Below the pieces are notes generated by a model. That model had not been told where the DNA came from. It saw only the letters and a list, made by a program, of their open reading frames with translations, and searched no databases. Positions 1-4,966 of a DNA stretch of 5,194 nt are shown one piece after another. The stretch is from an uncultured Alcanivoracaceae bacterium (GTDB lineage: Bacteria; Pseudomonadota; Gammaproteobacteria; Pseudomonadales; Alcanivoracaceae): the NCBI GenBank assembly GCA_937943665.1, contig CALEAR010000102.1, positions 1 to 5,194 on the forward strand, in the 5' to 3' direction. The position numbers were made by a program, and so were the translations under genes. Every line of letters starts with the position of its first letter. Position 1 is the stretch's first letter.

Positions 1-1194
1 GCCTTGCTGCGCCGCAAATCGCCACAGCTTGATATTGCTGTGATTGATCCTGCCGAATACCACTATTACCAGCCCGCTTGGACGCTAGTGGGCGGTGGTG
101 CTTACCCCGCCGAGAAAACACAGCGAAGCCTCACCTCCCTACTCCCGAAAGGGGTGAAGCACATTGCCCAAGCCGTGGTGGCATTGCACCCCGAGGAGAA
201 CCAGGTGGAGCTAGCCAATGGCACCAAGGTGGAGTACAAGCAGCTAGTGGTGGCTGCGGGTATTCAAATTAACTGGGGCGCCATTAAGGGCTTAGAAGAG
301 GCCTTAGGTAAAAACGGGGTTACCAGTAACTATCGTTATGATCTTGCCCCCTATACTTGGGAGCTGGTGAAAAACTTTAAGGGTGGCAAAGCCATCTTCA
401 CCCAGCCTGCGGGTGCGGTGAAGTGCCCGGGTGCGCCGCAAAAGGCCCTTTACCTTTCTGCGGACCACTTCAAAAAACAGGGTATTCAGGCGCAGTTGGA
501 GTTTCGCTCGGGCGCGGCTTCCATTTTTGGGGTGCCCTTCTATGCTAAGGCGCTGAACAAAATCATTGCCGCCTACCAGGCTGAAACCCACTACAACCAA
601 CAGCTGGTGGAAGTGCGCGGTGAGGAAAAAATCGCTGTGTTTGAATCTCAAGTAGATGGCGAAACCGTGCGCGAAGAAGTGGCTTTTGATTTGCTTCATG
701 TGGTTCCACCACAGGGCGCACCGGATTTCATTGCTAAGAGCCCCTTAGCAGCAGAGGAAGGTGGCTGGCTAGAGGTGGATCAAAGCACCCTACGCCACAA
801 AAAATTTCACAATGTGTTTGGCCTTGGGGATTGCACCACCACACCCAACAGTAAAACCGCCGCCGCCATTAAAAGCCAAACCCCCATTGTGGTGGGCAAC
901 TTGCTGCAAGCCTTGGCCGGCCAAGAGCTAACGCACAGCTACGATGGCTATGCCGCCTGCCCCATCACCACAGAAAACGGCAAAGTTTTACTGGCTGAAT
1001 TCACTTATGGCGGCAATGTGGCACCAAGCTTTGCCGCGGATCCTCGCGTGCCCCGTAGTTTTTATTGGTGGCTTAAGCGCAGCTTTATCCCCGCCTTTTA
1101 TTGGCATGGGCTCTTAAAAGGCCGCAACATTAAGCCACGCCATAAATCTCGCGAGTTTTCTGAAGCCTTACCCCAAGGCTTAGAGGCTAACTAG
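1..1194 (+). CDS. Sulfide:quinone oxidoreductase, eukaryotic (SQRDL-like) type, 5'-truncated by window edge
   Basis: This is a membrane-associated FAD enzyme that oxidises sulfide and passes the electrons to quinone. The visible part is about 397 codons. Residues below are numbered from the Leu codon at 4. The motif YHYYQPAWTLVGGG (19-32) is the SQR signature after the first FAD-binding strand. VKCPGAPQKA (139-148) and GDCTTTPNSKTAAA (275-288) carry the two redox cysteines C141 and C277, matching the catalytic pair of human SQOR. YAACPITT (316-323) and the aromatic, basic C-terminus (about 350-375) fit the family's membrane-binding tail. The N-terminal GxGxxG nucleotide-binding loop lies off the window, roughly 25 residues upstream, so the TTG at 4 is not the start. 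A terminator follows directly, so it ends its own transcript. The family call is firm from remembered homologues. A function in sulfide detoxification rather than energy gain is only inferred. Confidence 0.93.
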   Translation, partial: ALLRRKSPQLDIAVIDPAEYHYYQPAWTLVGGGAYPAEKTQRSLTSLLPKGVKHIAQAVVALHPEENQVELANGTKVEYKQLVVAAGIQINWGAIKGLEEALGKNGVTSNYRYDLAPYTWELVKNFKGGKAIFTQPAGAVKCPGAPQKALYLSADHFKKQGIQAQLEFRSGAASIFGVPFYAKALNKIIAAYQAETHYNQQLVEVRGEEKIAVFESQVDGETVREEVAFDLLHVVPPQGAPDFIAKSPLAAEEGGWLEVDQSTLRHKKFHNVFGLGDCTTTPNSKTAAAIKSQTPIVVGNLLQALAGQELTHSYDGYAACPITTENGKVLLAEFTYGGNVAPSFAADPRVPRSFYWWLKRSFIPAFYWHGLLKGRNIKPRHKSREFSEALPQGLEAN

Positions 1195-1205
1195 GCTGTG
1201 CTGAT

Positions 1206-1234
1206 AGGCCCCAAGGATGGGGCCTGCTTTATTT
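1206..1234 (+). terminator. Rho-independent terminator after the SQR gene
   Basis: A perfect 7-bp stem, AGGCCCC (1206-1212) with GGGGCCT (1219-1225), has a 6-nt loop and is followed by GC and TTTATTT. It begins 11 nt after the SQR stop codon and separates that gene from the hydrolase. Confidence 0.85.
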
Positions 1235-1268
1235 CGGGTTTTTACACCCCGCGGGACTTAGCCTAAGC

Positions 1269-1298
1269 TTGCACACATTGTATTTTTAAGCCTTTATT
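1269..1298 (+). promoter_or_regulatory. Weak sigma70-like promoter candidate before the hydrolase
   Basis: TTGCAC (1269-1274) and TTTATT (1293-1298) are spaced by 18 nt and match the -35 and -10 consensus at four or five positions each. A promoter is expected here because a terminator lies upstream, but the match is poor. The start codon has only a GAG at 1307-1309 as a ribosome-binding hint. Confidence 0.25.
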
Positions 1299-1313
1299 TG
1301 ATGTGCGAGTTTA

Positions 1314-2186
1314 ATGATGGAAATTCAGTTTCACGCTGCTGATGGCACCCCCTTAAATGGCGTGGTGATAGAAGCGGCAACTCCTAAAGCCGTTGTTCTT
1401 ATTAACCCTGGCACCGCCACCAAAACCTTCTTTTATCGCCCTTTTGCTGAATATCTAGCAGAGCATGGGTATCACGTTATCCTGTGGAACTACCGCGGGT
1501 TTTGTATTTCCCGTACACAGGATCTAGCCCACAGCGATATTGAATACACCCACATTGGTGAGCGCGATATTCCTGCGGCCATTGCCAAAGCCAAAACCCT
1601 TTACCCTGATTTACCCTTATTATGCGTGGGCCATAGCACAGGTGGGCAACAAATTGGGTTGGCGGAAAACTGCAATGAGCTCGCCGGCCTTGTGGCAGTG
1701 GCAGTTTCCACGGGTTATTACGGCGGCATGCCCCGCGGTTACCGCATGCAAGCTAAATTATTTTTTAAGGTAATTGCCCCTGTTTCCACCGCCATGTTTG
1801 GCTATGTGAAGGCCAAAAAACTCAACCTAATGGAAGATTTACCACCCAAGCTGGCCAAAGAATGGGGCCAATGGTGTGCCAAGCCGGATTTTATGTTTGA
1901 TGAAACATTCAAACAGCAAAAGCCACAAATTGCCGCATACCGCACCTTTGAATTCCCTGTGCAGGTGATTAACGCCGATGATGATGAAATTTCTTCGGAG
2001 TTTAATACCCAACGCTTGTGGCAACACATGAAGAGCACCCAACCCATTGGCTTTACCACCTATAAAGCCGCTGATACGCCTAAAAAAGCACTGGGGCATT
2101 TTGGTTACTTCCGTCGTGCTAACCAAACCATTTGGGCGGATATCCTTGGCCACCTGGATGCCTTTTACCAAGCCCGTTCTGCGTAA
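1314..2186 (+). CDS. Alpha/beta hydrolase (COG4757-like), substrate unknown
   Basis: This is a predicted cytoplasmic serine hydrolase of 290 residues with no signal peptide. The fold's landmarks appear in order. There is a strand and oxyanion segment VVLINPGTAT (27-36), then WNYRG (58-62). The nucleophile elbow GHSTGG (106-111) places the catalytic serine at S108. A DDDE stretch after a late strand (222-225) holds the probable acid, and GHFGYFR (261-267) gives the catalytic histidine H262. The SGYYGG-like segment, the basic lid and the HFGYFR ending resemble a family of predicted hydrolases that I recall as COG4757. Length is normal for that family. Either of the tandem ATGs (1314 or 1317) could start it, because the Shine-Dalgarno is weak. 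It is probably monocistronic: a terminator precedes it and 77 nt with a hairpin follow. The substrate cannot be told; ester or thioester hydrolysis is an inference. Confidence 0.85.
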   Translation: MMEIQFHAADGTPLNGVVIEAATPKAVVLINPGTATKTFFYRPFAEYLAEHGYHVILWNYRGFCISRTQDLAHSDIEYTHIGERDIPAAIAKAKTLYPDLPLLCVGHSTGGQQIGLAENCNELAGLVAVAVSTGYYGGMPRGYRMQAKLFFKVIAPVSTAMFGYVKAKKLNLMEDLPPKLAKEWGQWCAKPDFMFDETFKQQKPQIAAYRTFEFPVQVINADDDEISSEFNTQRLWQHMKSTQPIGFTTYKAADTPKKALGHFGYFRRANQTIWADILGHLDAFYQARSA

Positions 2187-2220
2187 ATTCACAGAATTAG
2201 CACATTCATTGCACAAAGTT

Positions 2221-2256
2221 GCCCTATAACAAGGCAGTGTTTCTTTGTTATAGGGT
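2221..2256 (+). promoter_or_regulatory. Strong inverted repeat just before the lipoprotein start
   Basis: CCCTATAACAA (2222-2232) and TTGTTATAGGG (2245-2255) are perfect 11-bp inverted arms. In RNA the stem can extend inward by G-U and G-C pairs and outward by one G-U pair, leaving an 8-nt loop. The right arm ends 8 nt before the ATG at 2264, and its AGGG (2252-2255) is the only ribosome-binding-like sequence there. No T-tract follows on either strand, so it is a poor terminator. It could be an RNA switch that hides the ribosome site or a protein operator. TATAAC in the left arm (2225-2230) also resembles a -10 box. The structure is certain; its role is inferred. Confidence 0.6.
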
Positions 2257-2263
2257 GTAGTGC

Positions 2264-3124
2264 ATGAAAAAGGTATTTTGGATAAGTGTGTTGGCCTTAG
2301 GGTTGAGCGCCTGTGATTCAAGCTCTAACACCCCAGGCAGTAACATTGTGGGTGAGCCCCTGCCCCGCGCCATTACGCTAATGCAAAGCCCCTCTTTCGC
2401 ACAGTGCACACAGCATCGCTTGGCGTATTTGCCTCAAAGCTTCAGCGTGAAGTACATAGCACAATCCCAAACCTTCGCCACCACCTTAGGCCGTGAAGAA
2501 ACCTGCCTGGATATCCCCGTGGAGGAGCATAACGCTGATACCTACAGCCGATACGAATACAGCGATGATTTTTACACCTTCACCAAACGTAACTATGCCT
2601 ATGGCGGTGTGTACCTCGGCCGTGAAGACACCCGCATTCGCTCAAACAAACGGGAGGATACCCGCACCCAAGCCTACGCCGCACAAAGCGGCAAAGAACA
2701 TCGCCAATGGCAGTTCGAAAAAACGCCCCACGAAGAAGGGTATGTGCAATCTTTTAGTTACCAAGCGTATAACCCCTCGGGCAAGCGGGTGGTAAACATA
2801 AAGAGCGATAACGCCAAACGGTATTATACCGGCAATGGTTATGAGGCAGTGCGTTTGCCCTTCACCGTGAAACGCAGTGATTGGGCGGAAGACGCCGATT
2901 GTTTAGTGATCAACCAACAGTTGCTGCTGCCTGAACGCCTGCGTGAGGGGGAATACGTATTGCACACTTATTTGGATCGCTACGGAGAGCCCAAGGGCGG
3001 GCGCTTGGAATATGAGGGAGCCTTCTCCCTATGTTATGAGCGAAGAGGTAAACACATGTACGCATTTAATGCCCATTATTGGGAGGGGTGCGAAGGCGAT
3101 ATGGTGGGGGTGGTGAGCTATTAA
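2264..3124 (+). CDS. Predicted lipoprotein of unknown function
   Basis: I do not recognise this 286-residue protein. The N-terminus, with two lysines, a hydrophobic core and the lipobox LSAC (14-17), marks a signal peptidase II lipoprotein with C17 as the lipidated residue. Asp at +2 would favour inner-membrane retention under the enterobacterial Lol rule, though that rule does not hold everywhere. A Ser/Asn linker (18-30) follows. The mature part is rich in Tyr, Arg and Glu and looks like a beta-rich soluble domain. Five further cysteines (48, 81, 213, 257, 276) allow two disulfides. REDTR occurs twice, ten residues apart (120-124 and 130-134). No catalytic motif is visible. A hairpin overlaps its ribosome-binding region. 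The same reading frame stays protein-like after the stop as far as 3313, so the protein may be a truncated form of a longer ancestor. Confidence 0.75.
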   Translation: MKKVFWISVLALGLSACDSSSNTPGSNIVGEPLPRAITLMQSPSFAQCTQHRLAYLPQSFSVKYIAQSQTFATTLGREETCLDIPVEEHNADTYSRYEYSDDFYTFTKRNYAYGGVYLGREDTRIRSNKREDTRTQAYAAQSGKEHRQWQFEKTPHEEGYVQSFSYQAYNPSGKRVVNIKSDNAKRYYTGNGYEAVRLPFTVKRSDWAEDADCLVINQQLLLPERLREGEYVLHTYLDRYGEPKGGRLEYEGAFSLCYERRGKHMYAFNAHYWEGCEGDMVGVVSY

Positions 3125-3313
3125 TACCCCCGAGGTGCCTTTTTTGGCCCCGTTACAGGATTTATGGTGCGCTATACTTATGATCATAGCGTACGCTTTG
3201 ATGAAGCAGGCAACCCTGTGGCGGGATCTTAAGAATGTGTTACGGGGGACGCAAAGGTAAAAACCAGTCAGCACACGCTAACAGAAAAGCAGCTAGCACG
3301 CTTGCTTGAGTAA
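3125..3313 (+). other. In-frame, protein-like continuation of the lipoprotein gene, interrupted by two TAA codons
   Basis: Reading straight on from the lipoprotein stop (TAA 3122-3124), the same frame gives 35 codons including MVRYTYDHSVRFDEAGNPV, then TAA at 3230-3232. After that come 26 codons ending in LTEKQLARLLE, and a TAA at 3311-3313. Both internal stops are one transition away from CAA (Gln). The composition is hydrophilic and varied, as in a real protein tail. It may be the decayed C-terminus of a longer ancestral gene. Chance openness is possible: the +1-shifted frame is also open over about 44 codons (3126-3260). No start codon with a ribosome site is seen here. Confidence 0.4.
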
Positions 3314-3339
3314 GTGAACGTTATTTTAGGAGAATCGCC

Positions 3340-3750
3340 ATGAAGAGGATAGCCGCCACCTTAGCTTTGCTGTTGTTTTGCTTCTCTGTAGCAGCAGAGG
3401 CCCAACTACGCTGCACGGAAGATGCCTTTGGCAACACCCGCTGCCGCGATGGCCAAGGCAATACTCTTCAGGGCCGCACCGATGCCTTTGGTAACACCAC
3501 CTACCGTAAAAACGATGGCACCCGTTATCGCTCTCGCACGGATAACTTTGGTAATACGCAAATTCGGGGCAGTGATGGCACCCGTTACCGTTCCCGCACG
3601 GATAACTTTGGTAATACGCAAATTCGAGGCAGCGATGGCAGCCGTTATCGCAGCCGCACCGATGCCTTTGGCAACACCATTTGGCGCGATGATAAGGGCA
3701 ATATCACCCGTTGTAGAAAAGATAACTTTGGGAACACGAATTGTCGTTAG
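3340..3750 (+). CDS. Secreted arginine-rich protein made of 20-residue D[AN]FGNT repeats
   Basis: This 136-residue protein has a Sec signal peptide (1-21 or 22, hydrophobic core LALLLFCF, probable cleavage near AEA-Q). The rest is a tandem array. D[AN]FGNT begins at residues 28, 48, 68, 88, 108 and 128, an exact period of 20 residues or 60 bp. A typical unit is DNFGNTQIRGSDGTRYRSRT. Each unit looks like two related ten-residue halves, since GNTxxR recalls DGTxYR, which suggests a chain of beta-hairpins. The mature protein has about 19 arginines and should be clearly basic. Cysteines lie only at 25 and 35 in the first repeat and 125 and 135 in the last. I recall similar FGNT-repeat proteins in gammaproteobacteria but no established function. 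The start is firm: AGGAGA (3328-3333) lies 6 nt before the ATG. Binding to a surface polymer or nucleic acid is possible but unproven. Confidence 0.85.
   Translation: MKRIAATLALLLFCFSVAAEAQLRCTEDAFGNTRCRDGQGNTLQGRTDAFGNTTYRKNDGTRYRSRTDNFGNTQIRGSDGTRYRSRTDNFGNTQIRGSDGSRYRSRTDAFGNTIWRDDKGNITRCRKDNFGNTNCR
3421..3747 (+). repeat. 60-bp coding tandem repeat, five full units and a partial sixth
   Basis: Units start at 3421, 3481, 3541, 3601, 3661 and 3721, each opening with GATRMCTTTGG-like sequence. The central units at 3541 and 3601 are most alike, with 52 of 60 bases the same and the first 26 identical. Outer units are more diverged, especially in their second halves. Confidence 0.95.
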
Positions 3751-3773
3751 AAATATGGATGGGTAAACGAGCG

Positions 3774-3811
3774 CAGTTTCTTCACATGCTTTTGCTGAAC
3801 CTGTTTTTATT
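3774..3811 (+). terminator. Weak terminator candidate after the repeat-protein gene
   Basis: CAGTTTC (3774-3780) can pair with GAACCTG (3797-3803) except for one mismatch, with a 16-nt loop, and is followed by TTTTTATT. The long loop and the mismatch make it a poor terminator. It lies 24 nt after the stop codon. Confidence 0.3.
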
Positions 3812-3911
3812 GGTAATATTCGCTTATTATTTGTAAACAAAATCGTGAATTAATATACGATAAATATATCTTATAAAAAATGAATAATTTTGTGCATTAT
3901 AGTGCGCCTAG
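3809..3911 (+). other. AT-rich leader region before the four-cysteine protein gene
   Basis: Base composition drops sharply here: only 10 of the 60 bases at 3841-3900 are G or C. Promoter-like hexamers are easy to find in such sequence. TTGTAA (3832-3837) with a following TATACG (3854-3859), and TATAGT (3898-3903), are candidates, but none stands out. No coding sequence is seen. Confidence 0.4.
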
Positions 3912-3917
3912 AAGGAG
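3912..3917 (+). promoter_or_regulatory. Ribosome binding site that sets the start at 3926
   Basis: AAGGAG lies 8 nt before the ATG at 3926. The longer in-frame reading from the ATG at 3890 has no ribosome site and would put charged residues ahead of the signal peptide, so the start at 3926 is preferred. Confidence 0.85.
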
Positions 3918-3925
3918 TTTTTAGT

Positions 3926-4435
3926 ATGAAATTTGGAAGGGTACTGGTTGGGATGGGGCTTTGCGCGATCTCTTTATCATCATATAGTGCGGACCAAGTA
4001 ACAGAGTATGCTAAAAGATCAGGCTATAAAGCTTGCTTGTCCACAGTTTCTGAAATCGAGCAGTTTTTCGCAGAAAACAAAAATTATGGCTCTTGGGCGT
4101 TTGTTGCTGCTGAGAAAAGCGATGACCAACCATTAAATGCCACATTAGAGCTTAGCTTTAGCGATGGAAGTACTTTAGTGGATTTTACTGTTATCCCAGC
4201 GAAAGATGGCACCTGTTCGTTTGTTTATACGCACACTTTCTATAGTGAGAAAAACTGTGTAGCAACAAGTAAAGAAAGTTTTATGAACGATGCTACCTAT
4301 AGGGATGAAATTAATAAAAATATTATAGCGTTTGAGACCGAAGCCGGTACTAAGATTTTGCTTAACCCCGTGGGGAATGGCTGCTTGGTTCAAAGAAAAG
4401 AAATTGGTTTTCGTCACAAAAAACAAAGCCGCTAG
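3926..4435 (+). CDS. Secreted four-cysteine protein of unknown function
   Basis: I do not recognise this 169-residue protein. Residues 1-22 form a Sec signal peptide: basic MKFGR, a hydrophobic core, and SSYSA before Asp. The mature part begins with a likely helix (about 23-50), followed by alternating strands with SFSDGSTLVDF (77-87) and CSFVYTHTFYSEKNC (97-111), then a helical stretch and a last strand near ILLNPVGNGC (144-153). Its four cysteines (37, 97, 111, 153) suggest two disulfides in the periplasm or outside the cell. The C-terminus is basic (RHKKQSR). Codon use is more AT-rich than in the genes upstream, and the leader is very AT-rich, which fits acquisition by transfer. A hairpin 28 nt downstream probably ends the transcript. 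No neighbour reveals its role. Confidence 0.8.
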   Translation: MKFGRVLVGMGLCAISLSSYSADQVTEYAKRSGYKACLSTVSEIEQFFAENKNYGSWAFVAAEKSDDQPLNATLELSFSDGSTLVDFTVIPAKDGTCSFVYTHTFYSEKNCVATSKESFMNDATYRDEINKNIIAFETEAGTKILLNPVGNGCLVQRKEIGFRHKKQSR

Positions 4436-4463
4436 TTGAACATCGTTTAGTTATCTTAATGTT

Positions 4464-4516
4464 AGTAGAGTGTTGGTGTTGTGCTTCATGACACTAGCAT
4501 TCTACTCTTGTTTTAG
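4464..4516 (+). terminator. 20-bp hairpin with a T-rich tail, probable terminator
   Basis: Bases 4464-4483 pair continuously with 4487-4506 around a CTT loop. There are 15 Watson-Crick pairs and five G-U wobbles with no bulge. CTTGTTTTAG follows. The position, 28 nt after the four-cysteine protein's stop, suits a Rho-independent terminator, although the stem is long and not GC-rich and the T-tract is broken. Because every departure from perfect pairing is a G-U pair when read as + strand RNA, the + strand transcript is the structured one. Confidence 0.6.
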
Positions 4517-4603
4517 TGTTCATTACCTTAAAGCGGTTTTTAGTATTCCTAGGCTTTGCCTACCACATTGATCTCTCTTTAACTTGCATTGTGATTATAA
4601 AAA

Positions 4604-4690
4604 CTATCGATATAGCAGCACCGCATGGCCCTCGCAATTGTTGTCGATGAGTAACGCATTGCAATAATCGTTGGCATCTACGCTAAATCG
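4604..4690 (-). pseudogene. Short protein-like remnant between stops
   Basis: The - strand frame directly after the helix-hairpin-helix stop stays open for 28 codons, including NDYCNALLIDNNCEGHAVLLYR without its first residue, then TAG at 4604-4606. It looks like a natural protein end with two cysteines, but it has no start codon or ribosome site. It could be a chance open stretch or a leftover gene end. I do not recognise it. Confidence 0.3.
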
Positions 4691-4878
4691 CTAAAGAATA
4701 ACGCCATAGTTAATAATGGCCTTCAGCCTTGCGGGGCCAATGCCGGGGATGCGCTTAAGTTGTTTTATGTTGCCAATGGGCCGCAGGGCCACAATGGCGG
4801 CGGCACGTTCCGCACCTATGCCGGGAAGTTGTGTAACCCGTGGCGGCTATTCACCGTGACCGAGCTTGGTTTGGTGCC
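4691..4878 (-). pseudogene. ComEA-like helix-hairpin-helix DNA-binding gene remnant
   Basis: ComEA-type proteins bind DNA through paired helix-hairpin-helix motifs and in competent bacteria help take up DNA in the periplasm. The - strand frame 4846-4691 reads QLPGIGAERAAAIVALR, then IKQLKRIPGIGPARLKAII, and ends at a TAG. The two xPGIG hairpins lie 26 residues apart, slightly closer than the roughly 30 usual for ComEA. Upstream, in a frame shifted by two bases (4878-4849), it reads KPSSVTVN, which resembles the linker and VN that normally precede the first motif. A frameshift near 4840-4850 therefore breaks the domain. There is also an in-frame stop at 4879-4881 and no start codon or signal peptide. 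The family call is good; exact relatives and the age of the decay are unknown. Confidence 0.65.
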
Positions 4879-4889
4879 TTAAGGGCACC
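4873..4889. repeat. Small inverted repeat
   Basis: GGTGCC (4873-4878) and GGCACC (4884-4889) flank a 5-nt TTAAG centre. No T-tract follows on either strand, so it is not a typical terminator. It lies 78 nt beyond the stop of the - strand gene that enters from the right. Confidence 0.4.
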
Positions 4890-4966
4890 CCCCGTGGAAA
4901 TATGCTGTTGGAATGCTCCTGTGGTTGGTTAAATAAGAGTTATAGCATAGCCCATAATATTGTGAG

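Larger units (their letters stand above)
4436..4966. other. Gene-free interval with remnants
   Basis: No intact gene lies here. From left to right it holds the hairpin at 4464-4506, an unremarkable AT-rich stretch to about 4603, a 28-codon protein-like remnant on the - strand (4604-4690), the broken helix-hairpin-helix gene (4691-4878), an inverted repeat (4873-4889) and about 75 nt of spacer before the - strand gene. Confidence 0.7.

Noticed and set aside
1269..2215. Shared TTGCACA upstream of the hydrolase and the lipoprotein
   Set aside because: A seven-base match at two places is too short to claim a common operator, and it resembles a partial -35 hexamer.
3134..3150. A terminator right after the lipoprotein, at the run of six T residues
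   Set aside because: Only a three-bp stem can form beside the T-run, far too little for termination.
3170..3191. Inverted repeat CGCTAT/ATAGCG around the palindrome TATGATCATA
   Set aside because: The six-bp arms are short, there is no T-tract or nearby start, and the sequence is also explained by the in-frame protein-like continuation.
3122..3232. TAA reassigned to an amino acid
   Set aside because: The hydrolase ends normally at TAA and other genes are well behaved, so a genome-wide code change is not supported.
3406..3840. A 144-codon - strand frame across the repeat gene
   Set aside because: It is the antisense of a 60-bp repeat, which keeps any frame open. Its low-complexity Ala/Ile composition and lack of a ribosome site mark it as a shadow.
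4436..4560. An integron attC recombination site near the long hairpin
   Set aside because: The hairpin lacks extrahelical bases, and no convincing GTTRRRY and RYYYAAC core pair flanks the four-cysteine gene.
4837..4897. Direct repeat CCCGTGG on both sides of the ComEA-like break
   Set aside because: Seven bases in GC-rich sequence can recur by chance, and no mobile element lies between the copies.
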